The notes beneath the pieces are model-generated. The model made no database searches. It was not told the DNA's origin and saw nothing but the letters and a program-made list of their open reading frames with translations. Made by a program: the position numbers and the translations under genes. Shown one piece after another: positions 43,801 to 53,154 of a stretch of DNA of 64,000 nt; position 1 is the stretch's first letter; each line of letters opens with the position of its first letter. This DNA comes from Branchiostoma floridae. Its lineage: Eukaryota; Chordata; Leptocardii; Amphioxiformes; Branchiostomatidae. The DNA is taken from the NCBI RefSeq assembly GCF_000003815.2, contig NC_049983.1, positions 25,065,445 to 25,129,444 of the forward strand, read 5' to 3'.

Positions 43801-44155
43801 ACATACAGTGCGAACATATAATAGGAGCGAACTACTACCCGGTACCGAGACTACGTCTTCTCACCATGGGCACCAGCTTTCCCTGCTCCATGATCTCGGT
43901 CAGCTTCTTGCCCCGGGCTGACCCCGACTTGACCTCGTCCCTCAGCAGGTCACCTGTGGACAGGTGAGTGTAGCCGTACTTGGCTACAATCTTGTCACAC
44001 TGGGTTCCCTTGCCACATCCTGGACCACCCACGATGAAGATGATCTTCTTGCCCTTCAGCTTCTCGGCAGCTGCCGGGTCGGGCTTGGCGGCTTCGGGCT
44101 TGGCGGCCGCAGGCTTCGCTGCCTCGGGCTTCTTCGCCCCGAACTTGGGCGGCAT
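25813..44155 (-). CDS. Adenylate kinase x4 - OAS fusion gene (whole model)
   Basis: A chain of minus-strand exons encodes four AK1-type adenylate kinase units and then a 2'-5' oligoadenylate synthetase-like domain. The last AK exon (32442-32367) ends in phase 1 at CCAG|GTAAGC. The first OAS-side exon (31868-31708) is open from its acceptor in exactly that phase. No in-frame stop, poly-A signal or promoter-like block was recognised in the 500-base intron between them. Visible coding is 3,496 bases; with the exon presumed in the gap (about 203 bases) the protein would be about 1,230 residues. AK interconverts ATP+AMP and 2 ADP; OAS proteins bind dsRNA and polymerise ATP into 2-5A (family knowledge). 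The alternative is two adjacent genes, with OAS starting at Met in AWMHEG at 31848. I favour the fusion but RNA data are required. Confidence 0.62.
26995..27623 (-). repeat. Exon-fragment tandem array (5' part of OAS exon 8)
   Basis: The true exon 27077-26896 is preceded, in transcript order, by four further copies of its first ~80 bases plus acceptor and intron end. The acceptor boundaries are at 27612, 27479, 27346 and 27213; spacing is 133 bases, 136 for the last step. Copies are almost identical. Each starts GTGAGGGATGTGATAAAGG and runs to CCCAGCTCCTAC, then diverges into intron. A transcript using an upstream acceptor and reading on would stop after [12 protein letters not shown]. Confidence 0.9.
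28793..29072 (+). mobile_element. tRNA-derived SINE
   Basis: The head GATCGCGTGGCGCAACGGCA has an A-box-like TGGCGCAACGG, and GAGTACGAAACC about 45 bases on is a B-box-like motif, as in RNA polymerase III tRNA promoters. A 200-base body follows, and the element ends in a short GATGATGATGATG tail. It lies in an OAS intron, opposite to transcription. Confidence 0.7.
29133..29263. mobile_element. Palindromic MITE in OAS intron
   Basis: Arms GTTGAACTGTAATTTCCAAC continuing to AAAATTGAGCTTAC, and the inverse GTAAGTTCAATTTTGTGTTGG to ACAGTTAAACTTG, flank a 35-base centre. A related fragment (TAAGTCCAATTTTTGTGTTGG) occurs at about 53624. Confidence 0.65.
31912..31961 (-). pseudogene. Duplicated junction acceptor leading to a stop
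   Basis: A second copy of the AK-OAS junction acceptor and exon start lies 93 bases upstream (boundary at 31961 against 31868). Entered in phase 1 from the last AK exon it reads [16 protein letters not shown] and then TAG at 31914-31912. It could serve as a short terminal exon giving a protein of AK units only, or as a poison exon. The true exon has the same start followed by GNGAGPQ. Confidence 0.6.
32008..32175. mobile_element. Foldback element in the AK-OAS junction intron
   Basis: TAGTCTCCTTCGCAGCC at the left and its inverse AAGGAGGCTA at the right enclose inverted AGCGCT/AAGCGC and TTTTTTGTGG/CCGCAAAAAA blocks, typical of a palindromic MITE. It occupies about a third of the intron linking the AK and OAS exons. 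Confidence 0.5.
32367..34351 (-). CDS. Adenylate kinase unit 4
   Basis: Exons A 34351-34146, B 33678-33562, C 33126-32935 and D 32442-32367. Exon A has the ATP-binding P-loop [11 protein letters not shown] and the NMP-binding [13 protein letters not shown]. Exon B has [10 protein letters not shown]. Exon C has [19 protein letters not shown] and the arginine-bearing [10 protein letters not shown]. Exon D has [15 protein letters not shown], the end of the fold. The four exons form a complete short-LID AK1-type kinase of about 197 residues. Compared with the other units it is the most divergent ([28 protein letters not shown]). It is the unit joined to OAS. Confidence 0.9.
34828..36719 (-). CDS. 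Adenylate kinase unit 3
   Basis: Exons A 36719-36517, B 35868-35752, C 35354-35163 and D 34903-34828, with the same phase pattern as the other units (A in from phase 1, A-B and B-C and C-D at phase 0, D out at phase 1). All AK1 motifs are present: P-loop [41 protein letters not shown]. Exon B has Gly where the other units have Asp in ARADKSNGF, outside the known catalytic motifs. The unit should be an active nucleoside monophosphate kinase by motif content. Confidence 0.92.
35940..36435. repeat. Repeat pair in AK intron
   Basis: Blocks CCCCAAAATAGCCCGA, GACAGGA and AAGGGGCTCA occur in order at 35952-36045 and again at 36312-36410, separated by a GC-rich 250-base segment. This looks like a dispersed repeat duplicated within the intron between exons A and B of unit 3. 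Family unknown. Confidence 0.5.
37122..39453 (-). CDS. Adenylate kinase unit 2 (exon A missing, in gap)
   Basis: Exons B 39453-39337, C 38857-38666 and D 37197-37122 are intact and carry [25 protein letters not shown] and [15 protein letters not shown]. The exon with the P-loop, required for ATP binding, is not seen between exon D of unit 1 (40688) and exon B. The 100-N assembly gap at 39912-40011 lies in that interval, and the flanking exons keep phases 1 and 0 as for the other units. I therefore infer that exon A is in the gap rather than lost. Confidence 0.85.
39548..39665. mobile_element. Half-copy of the 12.9-kb TIR element
   Basis: CACGTTGATTTGATTATATGG, ATGACATCCTCTGGGAA, CTGATGCGAGCATGCGGATAAA and ATGAAATCTAAGTGG match the left end of 12907-13395 in order, with about 80% identity by eye. 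Confidence 0.6.
39912..40011. other. Assembly gap (100 N)
   Basis: One hundred N, a conventional placeholder for a gap of unknown size. It falls where exon A of adenylate kinase unit 2 is expected. Translations across it are meaningless. Confidence 0.98.
40102..40379. mobile_element. Palindromic MITE family B
   Basis: Inverted arms of about 100 bases: AAGCAACTGGATATG then GGTCAGACGTTTTGGATA at the left, and ATCTGAAACGTCTGACC then CATATCCAGTCGCTTCAGC at the right. Fragments of the same family are at about 51418-51460 and 51838-51895 in ZMYND10 introns. Confidence 0.7.
40688..44155 (-). CDS. Adenylate kinase unit 1 with start codon and A/K/P linker
   Basis: Exons A 44155-43865, B 43118-43002, C 42558-42367 and D 40751-40688. 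The ATG at 44155 opens [15 protein letters not shown], a lysine-, alanine- and proline-rich basic leader of about 35 residues before the kinase fold. The P-loop GGPGCGKGT is at residues 43-51, followed by [33 protein letters not shown] and, at the end, [15 protein letters not shown]. The start is chosen as the only in-frame ATG before the fold, with an acceptor (CTTCAG|GTAGAG, about 44177) just upstream implying a 5' untranslated exon. Exons A and C are nearly identical at DNA level to those of the other units. Confidence 0.92.
41531..41970. repeat. Degenerate tandem repeat, TAATTACACGTTTATGG unit
   Basis: Four to five imperfect units of 80-120 bases contain TTAGGTTTGGGAAAGGTC, TAATTACACG and TAGGGGAAATG, in the intron between exons C and D of AK unit 1. 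Confidence 0.55.
43490..43582 (-). other. Exon-like orphan segment in AK intron
   Basis: After a TCTAG acceptor the minus strand is open for 31 codons ([17 protein letters not shown] and onward) and ends in TAA. The composition looks coding and the phase would fit exon A of unit 1, giving a truncated isoform. It resembles no AK segment. It may be a decayed foreign exon or chance. Confidence 0.2.
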
Positions 44156-44189
44156 GGTTCTCCTTCTCTACTCTACCTGAAGGGAACAC

Positions 44190-44310
44190 ATGATCATCAT
44201 CATCATCACGATTATTATCATCATCATCATCATTGTCATCATCAGAATTGCAGCTTCGGGCCTCTTCGCCCCGAACTTGGGCACATGGTTCTCCTTCTCT
44301 AGTCTACCTG
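44190..44310. repeat. ATC trinucleotide run plus duplicated AK start region
   Basis: An imperfect ATC/TCATCA run (about 44190-44246) is followed by a copy of the AK first exon 5' end: AGCTTCGGGC, TCTTCGCCCCGAACTTGGGC, ATGGTTCTCCTTCTCTA. The copied ATG (minus strand, 44286) is 131 bases from the true start and would give only a short frame. Confidence 0.7.
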
Positions 44311-45459
44311 GAAACAGCACATAAGAGAAACATCAGGAACATCACCATTGTATATATCACTCTGGCTTCTTACCATTGACACTTCAAAAACGTCCCGGAA
44401 TAGGTACCCAGTATCCCTTATTGGCACGATTAGCAGCGTGCTTTAGTACTACAACCCATGGAGCCCCACGCAAGCCAAATATAGACTCAGTCTAGTGTGA
44501 GTCTTGACACAGATGTAACCCTGGCAATGAAAAACGAAAGCCATCTTTTATTTATATCTTCCATATCAACACTGAGGCAAGGTGTCACTTCTGTGTCTGA
44601 TGCGACTTCTCTTCGATGTCGCAACTGGGCATCATCATATTAGGCGGCTAATTGAATCCTTGGGGGCGGCTGTCACTAAAAAAACACCTTTTCCTTCCTT
44701 TTTACCTTCGCCAAGACGGTAACTGTTAAATTTGCGTCCGTATGTATAAGTATATATGTGTACATGCATATATGTATGATTGTTAGTAGACAGTATAAAT
44801 CTAGAAAGATTGTATCAATACTTGTATTGCTAGGTCTTGATGAGACCTTGAAATGATTAGATTTTTGGCCCAATAGTATGTTACAGTACTGCAGCAGAAC
44901 GTCCAGTTTCGATATCTCAAGCTAAAGGGTATCACAATAAACTCAATAAACTCAACTCAATCTCGTTTGTAATACTGTAACAACAAACGCAAGGAAACAT
45001 GTTTAAATTTAGCACCCCATCGCTATAACCAGTAGGTACGTTGCTGCACGGTTCAGTCCCGTGTTCGACACCATTCCTGTCCCATGTAGTGCCATGTAGT
45101 ACAGGCGGGCAGAATGCTGGCCATGTGTAATACAACCCTGTCATCCGGACCGCGTGCCATATGTGGTGGGACGTCATCGATATGACATGATATGGCTAAC
45201 GTCACAAGGGGAGGGGGGCAACACAGTGATTATTATGATTTACAGAAAGAAGACAAAGAATGTGAATATTGGGTCTAAAGATTTTACTACCAACATCTGC
45301 TTGGAGTTGAGCGGGGTTGCCGCGGAATAGGAGTCTTTTCGTTATCTCCGTGTTGTCCGGAAATTTACAGTTTCACCTTTTTGCACTCACTGAAAGCAAA
45401 GGAACAAACGCAAACCATACAATACCTGTCCTGTGGCCTTAGCAATCCTGTCCACCACC

Positions 45460-45470
45460 GCTTATATAAA
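45460..45470 (-). promoter_or_regulatory. Possible TATA box of the AK-OAS gene
   Basis: TTTATATAAG on the minus strand, about 1.3 kb upstream of the start codon. A GACAG|GTATT donor about 40 bases downstream could end a short 5' untranslated exon joining the acceptor near 44177. Weak, position-based evidence only. Confidence 0.22.
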
Positions 45471-47430
45471 TCTTCCTATTCACATTACAACCTATAGCTA
45501 CACTACCAACGTCTTCTCTCTTGATCCAATGGTCGGCTCTAGCTATAGAAGATTGAAATTACCCTACACGTCCAACTGGTAAGCCCCTTTCTCTGAGTAG
45601 CTTCCCACACAGACATAGTTTCCTACAGGTTTGTCCGAATATGGGTATAGTGTCGGAATGATGTTTAGTTATAAGGATATCCTACTAGTTAGAAAGGTAA
45701 GTAGGGAGGGGGGTAAGTTTGTCTCACAGTTCCTGAAGCTTGTATTGTACAGGCAAGCACGTCGGGCGCGCGTTTTGTCGGTGGAACGTATACGTAGTTT
45801 CACATTGCAATAACATCAAAATGTTAACGTTTGAAATCCACGTCGTTGACCGGAAATCTCTACCCATTTTTTTTCACAAGAACGAATCTAGGTTACCCCA
45901 CAGATTAAGGTGCACTAACGTTAGCGGTATGGTGCCTCTTGAACTTGTGACAGTTGATGTTACATCAGGAACATCGCAGGCGTAAGTCTGTTTGCGTGTC
46001 TAACCCATGTTTCTACTTGTGTATGTCCCGAGCTTTAGTTACTTGTAAAGATACACATAAAGTTAACCTCGCTCTCAGCTGTACCTTGTAAATAAACATT
46101 TCTGCTTAATGGTGAACAGACACCTAATTGTTTAGATAAGAGCGCAATAAGAATGGACTGATAAGGTTCCAACTTAAAGTTTGTCTGGAAGTAGCTACAT
46201 GTACTACTATGATGTAGGAGTAGAGAGATTCCCCGACGTACCTTTCTATCTATAATATCTAAATGAAATCTGATCTGCAGGTGTCATGGCTACATGTAAA
46301 CTTCATTTTTGTGGCTTGACTACAATGTCCATGTTACACACACGAGAGAGCAATGCGATATTACATACGTAACAATAATTATCGAAAATAATGAAACATA
46401 CAAAAGACGTTTTGTGCAATAATTTTTGGTCCAATGAGTCAGTTGTCAGGTCACTTTATATATGGACTCATCCCTGTAATACGATATCTGCAATCGTGTA
46501 TGACTACCATAACATCATGATAATAACATGCGCATACATGTATGCGTTTCTTACACAAAATATAATATAGGCGGGATATCATAACTATAGAACCCAGAAA
46601 AACTACATGTACATGTCCTATCTTGTCTGTATGTATCCCATCTTTCTACAGCGGCCAGGATTTGGCCAAATATAGCCCACACAGAAGAGTGTCGGAATGC
46701 TGCTGCCATGTTGTAAAAGGAATTCTCACTGCGGCCGAACACGGAGGTCACGAACTGCTGTCTCGCTTGGGAACGAAATAAACCAAACTAGCTTTTACAT
46801 ATACACTTCGTTTCTTCTAGAAGACAAACGTGGGGAAATTCTTAAACTAGATTCATTATGAAGACTATTTTTTATAGGAATATGCAAACCGTTTTTCTGC
46901 AATATGGTGACCACGAAAAACTCCGTTCGGAACTTGTTCGACGTCAGAATAATCGTTGTAAGCAAACAAATAACTTGAGACGAATTTCTTCGAGTTTCAC
47001 AGATTTTAGCGTTACAGAAACTCCAAATCTTACCAAAAAAATAAGCTTGCGCGACTACAGTAATCTAAGCACTATCGCAACGATTATCGCCTCTATGTAA
47101 AATCGTACAGCGTGCATTTCTGGCGGCATGTAAGTTATGCGGGCTCGCAGAGACCTTTCTGATAACCGCTCGGGGTTTTCCTACCCAGGGACAACTTTAT
47201 CTACCCTACAAATCTGCGCCAGGGGAAAAGCAGCGGATTTTTACCTTGAGGGACGGCAGAAGGGCTGGAAGTTTGGCCCCGGGACTGGTGAGAAGCTGGC
47301 CGGCAGGAGCTCGGTTCAATCCGCCAGAAATAGCAGCAGGGTTGGGACCACGGGGTGGAGGGTCGGGTACCATAACATGATGGGGAGGCACATTTTTGCA
47401 GCTGCTCCGCTTTCCGTCACGTCACGTGAC
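45471..47430. other. Intergenic, no recognised gene
   Basis: Spacer between AK-OAS (minus) and ZMYND10 (minus). No supported coding exon. The open frames at 46551-46751 (minus), 46858-47100 and 47137-47439 (plus) lack family signatures and paired splice sites. Confidence 0.4.
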
Positions 47431-48610
47431 GCGGGCTGACACCAGCCGCGGCCATTACGGTTTAGTTTTTTTCTGGGACTTGAACTGAAGAAGGTTATAC
47501 TATATGGTCTAGAAACTTTGATTGAATTTTCGCAGTGCGAATTCTTCTGCTTTGCGAAGAAATTGAAGACTTTTCCTACCTGAGAATTGAAGAAGTTCGG
47601 TTGAATTTTCATTGTGTGAATTCTTCTTCTTTTTGTGATTGGAAACTGAAGATCATTGAAGACTTCCTCCAACCGCGAATGCGGTTTCTAATTCAATAAT
47701 GCGCAAGAATCGGGCCTGAACACTTTACTAAGTTTACTCTATACAGGCAAAACAGAAACCATACTAGCACCATGAGCAGCCTCTGCCAGACTCCCGCCTG
47801 ACACCAGCCGCAGCCATTACGGTTTAGTTTTTTCTAATGGCAACCAAAGTTTTGTAAATGCATTTAATTTCGCGGGGATTTATTTTCGCCTTAGCGGGAA
47901 AATTGAGTTTTCGCGGTGGTTTGAGTTCGCAGTAGCACCAGGAACTGTAGCCGCTTACTACCATGAAAAAAATGTTCGCGGTGGTTTTAAGTTCGCGGTG
48001 AATCGGCCACCGCGAAAATTAAACCACCGCGAACATTTCTGCATTTACAGTATTATCCCAGGTAAGAGTTGTAGAACTTCACTTATCAAAGTTGATTTTT
48101 TGGCACTTTTTGCGTAATAAGATGAAGCAACTCCATTCCATTCCATACAAATATTTAAAAAAAAAAAGAGTTAAATTTTCCTTCGATGCCGCAGTGGCGC
48201 GAGGACGCCATGAAATTTCATTTTTGTGGGTTACATTGAAATGACTTTTTAGAGAATCCTAGCGTGGCTTGTTCTACGCCGTTTTTAACCGCTCAAACTA
48301 TAAAATAATTTTGTAAAGTGCCGTAGATATCAATTTCATACAGATTGCCTTATCCGGATTATTTCCGGCTAACGCTCTAATATTGCTTAGGTTGCCTTTA
48401 ATGGGAAAGTGACAAAAAAAGTATGGTCTAGAAACTTCGGTTGAATTTTCTTTGTGCGTAATTCTTCTCCTTTGTGAAGAAATTGAAGACTTTCCCCAAC
48501 CGCGTATGCAGTATTTATTTGAAACAATGCGCAAAATCGTGTCTGAAAAACACTCTTGATCTATTTTAATACTCTTATACAGTAGCGTCTGAAAAACACT
48601 TTTAATATAT
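47431..48610. repeat. Clustered dispersed repeats around MITE A copy 3
   Basis: GACACCAGCCGCGGCCATTA then CGGTTTAGTTTTTT occurs at 47437 and again at 47801. A block with TATGGTCTAGAAACTT, GTTGAATTTTC, AATTCTTCTCC and GAAATTGAAGACTTT occurs at about 47500 and 48420. These are direct copies of one unknown repeat family interrupted by the MITE at 47852-48052. Confidence 0.55.
47852..48052 (-). mobile_element. MITE family A, copy 3
   Basis: Inverted orientation relative to the copies at 4.9 and 19.5 kb. It begins TTGTAAATGCATTTAATTTCG and ends TTCTGCATTTACAGTA, with GTTCGCGGTGGTTTTAAGTT and its inverse inside. Confidence 0.8.
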
Positions 48611-49049
48611 ATATTCTAATACTAGTACTCTTATACAATAGCCTGGTATCCAGCCGTATTATAGCTCCAGAGTCTCTTCTGTCTTCTCCGTAATAAAATG
48701 TCCAAAACAGAAAACATACTAGTACCATGAGAACCCATACCGGAAAAATGTCTACCACTAGTCCACTACGCAAAGAAGGTGAAGGGAATTGGGGATAGCC
48801 AAACTTCACAAATAAATTTAAATACTCGTTAAACCCACAAGTCAATGTCAAAGTTAAATCCACCAACAGTTAATGAGGCGTCACTAGGTAAGTTACCTGC
48901 TGGTCCAACCGTGCAGTTTACAAGACACCCTTTCAACTCTGATCCAATCAGGCCACGGGATACAAGAAGAAACCCAGCCCAGCACTGGCCCTGGTGGCAA
49001 TAAACTATGATGCACTTCTAAACACCTTCCGTCTACCCACCACTTCTTT

Positions 49050-49258
49050 GAGGGTCTGCATGCTCTTTTCCGTAAGGCGTAGGCAGCCTATTTTATTTCC
49101 CATAATTCGTAGGGAAAACCATCTTATCTACGTAATTCGTAGCGAGGCGACCAAATTTAGCGTAATTGCCTTCCTTGATTTAGCGTAATACGTAGGGAGT
49201 TCTTCTGAATTCAGCGTAAATCGTTTTCGGAACCCCCCCCCCCCCCATGCAGACCCTC
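49050..49258. mobile_element. Small TIR element with GAGGGTCTGCATG ends
   Basis: GAGGGTCTGCATG at 49050 and its exact inverse CATGCAGACCCTC ending at 49258 bound about 209 bases that contain repeated GTAATTCGTAG/GCGTAATACGTAGG units and a run of 14-15 C. No coding capacity. Confidence 0.7.
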
Positions 49259-49660
49259 TTCTTCGCTACACTGTTTAACAAAATCCTTGCCAAGGCATCC
49301 AATGGCATGTAAATCTTGGCAGCACGCCGACTCCATCGGTAGTGACAAGTCAGGATCTACAGACAACCCGTCCAAGTTTAGAATGATTTCTGATGAGGCC
49401 ACACTGACTTCATGTCGAGCACTCGGTGGTCCCAAATAAAATATCAGCAATGCTAGAGCACAATCGGAAACTGTACAATTGTAGCAAGGCTTGACCTACA
49501 AAATGCATTTGGATCCGTTCCACAATATGATGTAACCCACCTGGCACTGCAGATACACCACATACCACAGCATATCTGCAACTATGTGAAAGTTTTCTAC
49601 AGCAATGTCACGGCCAAGGTGAGGTGTGCATTTGTCATTCATCTTGTTTGCATATATACA

Positions 49661-49935
49661 ACCGATGCAATGGCCTAGTGGGTAGAGTGTTCGCCTTGCA
49701 TTTAGTAGGTCGTGAGCTCGATCCCCGGCCGAGTCATACCAAAGACTTTAAAAATGGTACATGCTGCTTTCTCTGCTTAGCACTCAGCATTCGGGATAGA
49801 CTATGGAAGTTGAACACACACCACTACCAGTGGACTTATTACTAGCACCCTGCTGTAGTGATTGCGTTGTGTGGCCCAGGGCTAAGGAAACAGAGATGGT
49901 CACCGCCCTATGCGCCATCAGGCACAGGAAGGGTT
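49661..49935 (+). mobile_element. tRNA-headed SINE
   Basis: The head TGGCCTAGTGGGTAGAGTG (A-box) and GTGAGCTCGATCCCCGGCC (B-box) has tRNA promoter spacing. The body contains CACCACTACCAGTGGAC, TGTGTGGCCCAGGGCTAAGG and AGATGGTCACCGCCCTATG, which is shared with the 5S-headed element at 21235-21470 and the fragment at 17130-17260. Confidence 0.75.
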
Positions 49936-50464
49936 TAACTTTTAACTAAATGTTTGCGTATCTTTGTCTTTTTCAACAAAAACGATTTTGAACACTCAAA
50001 TCCCATACTTGTATTTGTACAGATGGAAAACAAAACAACTACCGAGTGGCCAGCTTAACTCAGATGTCTACAATGGTGGCATAGTAAAACTAACTATTTA
50101 TGAATAATATCATTATATGAATAATAAAATAGCATAATGAAACACAATAAAAAACCATCACATACAGTCTTTAATACTTTTGAGACTATAGCAAACAAGA
50201 AATTAAATGGCAAGACAACATGAATGCGTGTATAAAAACATATTCAAATATATACAGCCATAGTATTGTTGGAATGTCTTTTGTAGTTTGATTTTCAAAC
50301 ACTAAGGCACTTCTTCATGGTGATGATTTAATCATGTCAATACAGGGCACATTCATGTAACTTAAGCTTAAATACTTCAACTAAGTGTTTTACAATGTGT
50401 TTGAATTTAAAAAATTACATTTACAGTTGACCTAAACAATCACAAACCCTTAATACCTGCTCTT

Positions 50465-50470
50465 TTTATT
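50465..50470 (-). terminator. ZMYND10 polyadenylation signal
   Basis: AATAAA on the minus strand, 115 bases past the ZMYND10 stop codon, a normal distance for a short 3' untranslated region. Confidence 0.55.
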
Positions 50471-50584
50471 TATCAGTCTCCCCTTTGCATAGATTTAGTT
50501 GATGTTGAAGGTTTCTTGAAAACCAAATATTCAGGAAATAACACATTATGGTAACTAACTCCCTGCAGCCGTGTGTGCCTGCTG

Positions 50585-53121
50585 CTACGACTGAGCAGAC
50601 TTGGGAGCTGCCATCAGGTCACACGCCTTCTTGTGTTTGTACCAGTGGTTCACCTGGCATTCTCTGTGGACACATGGAGAAAACAAATTAATCATTCATT
50701 TACCACATTAAATCTGTTTCTGCAAAGCCCAAAAATTGAACTATGCTTCCTGACACTGCATAAAAGATTGCACAATGTACTGAGTCTTAGAAAACAGGCT
50801 CAACTAAAGCAACAGTTCATATCACAAACCATTGCATAACAATTTTGATACAGTTGTGCCAACAAATAACATAGACAGTTTTGGACCAATACTTTGTTTA
50901 TCCAAAACAGACTGATACATTTTATCACAAACATTGCTTATTGGCGAAAAATTTCTGTCTCTTTTGGGGAAAGTTGACATGGTGGTTTTACAAGTAAAGT
51001 CAAGTTAGTGTAGCTATCAAATCATAACGTACCGTCTGCAGTACCACTCATTCTGACAGCGGGAGCACCTCTTGCTGGCCGGCTGGCCGCACACCGCACA
51101 TTTGGGCGGGTCCACTAACATGCTCTCCAACAGGTCAAGGTTGTACGTCACTGCCCACCTGGAAGGTACGTTATAATAAGATATTCTTTGCATTTGGATT
51201 TTTCTAGAACAAAATCTGATCTTGAGAAATCTGCAAATGGCAAATCCACAATCTTGGATCACCTTACAAAAGAATGCCATTTTCCATTTAGTGTTAAACT
51301 TTGTAACTTGGCTGTACTGGAAAGTCCTGTGTCTCTGCTCTGGGTGGAAATTGCAAAATTCATATTTCACAATGATAATGAATCCATAACAGGCTAAACA
51401 GCAATGACTCATTGATAAGCAACTGGATATACAATTTTGGAAATGGTCAGACGTTGACAAGATCCATGACTAGGACTTGTGAAAACTGTGTAAGGAGTCA
51501 CTAAAATGTTTTAGCTCTATTTTCAAAGAATCTACATCTTCTAAATCTTTCCAAATTCAGGGCCCAGTGCATGATGTATTCTATATTGTTTCTTCATTTG
51601 GCCCTACATAACAAGGTTGCCTAATTTTAGATGTAAGACAGAGTCCTGACCTCTTGGACAGCTCCTTGAGCTGCTCCGTGCTGGGGTTGAAGACAGTCCT
51701 GACCTGATGTTTGGCCAGAGCCTCCCACTTGCCTTTATTCTCCTGGAGGATCCTCTCCCTCACCTCTGGAACCTGGGTAAGAAAGGTTTCATAAAAAGGA
51801 GTACAGAGAAGCGCCAATGTAGGTTAGACATCTAGGTGATAAGATACGCCAAAAAGTAGTTACTAAAGCAACTGGATATGATTTTGGAAGTACAGAGTAT
51901 AGAGAATACAGAATAGATAATATCTATAAGTGCTGTGATATGGCTGTCAGTACTGCATTGGATCTCAAACTTATTTACTTCATTTACCTTAAACTCAAAA
52001 GTCAAAGTACATGTAAAACTAAAAGTCAAAAGCAAAAATTAGTTGCAATACATTGAAAATCTAGTAATCTTCGACCACTAATACACTGCTGTTAAAGGTT
52101 GCAGATCACCCCCTTTTAGAAACTTCCAGATCAAGCAATTATACCTGTCAATGAAAACTGACAGACATGGCTTCATCAAAAATTATAGGACCATGCCTGT
52201 TTTTACAAAAGTCCCTGCCCCTCCTTAAAGGATCAAATATACAACGCTAAATATTTTGTCCCTGTGTGAGAACTCTGAGTACAAGCACACACCTGTTCCA
52301 GCACCAGGTCCTTTCTGGCTGGAGGTGCCTCCATCATGGACAGGTGTTCCAGGTACCTCTGCAGCTCCGCCAGGTGGGGGAACTGGTCCAGCAGCACCTC
52401 ATGCAGGTAACCTCTCACCTGGGGGAGTGGACAGGTGTGACAGGTGTGTTAAAGGTGTGTTCCAGGTGTTCCAGGTACCTCTGCAGCTCTACCTGGTGAA
52501 GAAACTGGTCCAGTAACACCTCATGCAGGTAACCTCTCACCTGGGGATTATTGTGCAGGTATTTTTGTGAAAACCTAGTGGGAAAACCTTTAAAAAATCT
52601 ACTATACTGCATGAAACTGTGTGGCAGTGCACAGGCTTTTAATATTTTAAGACTATCTGTGTTGGGTTTCCTGTTCAGCCAAATATTTTTAAATCTGACA
52701 ACTAGCAAAGACTTGTATGAGATCTACATTTAACTGATTAGTGATGTAGTCTAATTACGATTATCATTAATCAGAGAGAAGACCAACCTTCAGGACTTGG
52801 TTCTTGTTGTAGTCATTATACTCATACTTCTGCTGACAGCTGGGACCCATCAGCACATTGTACAGGGCTATCCACACCTGGAAGAAAGTTGCATTGTATT
52901 TTTACTTAGGTTTTAGATTCTATGTTATATGGAGTATCCCTGAGGAAAAACATATTCTGCGTTGTCAACTTGCAAAACAGTACTAAATCTATATCTAATC
53001 TTTTATTCAAGGGTGCAGTAAGAAAGATACACAAAGACAGGCAGACACACACACACAGACACAGACACAGAGTTACACACACACAAACACACACACATAC
53101 AAACACACAGACTGACACATG

Positions 53122-53154
<33 letters not shown>

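Noticed and set aside
47137-47439. 100-codon plus-strand frame
   Set aside because: No family signature; it overlaps repeat blocks and has no flanking splice sites that pair.
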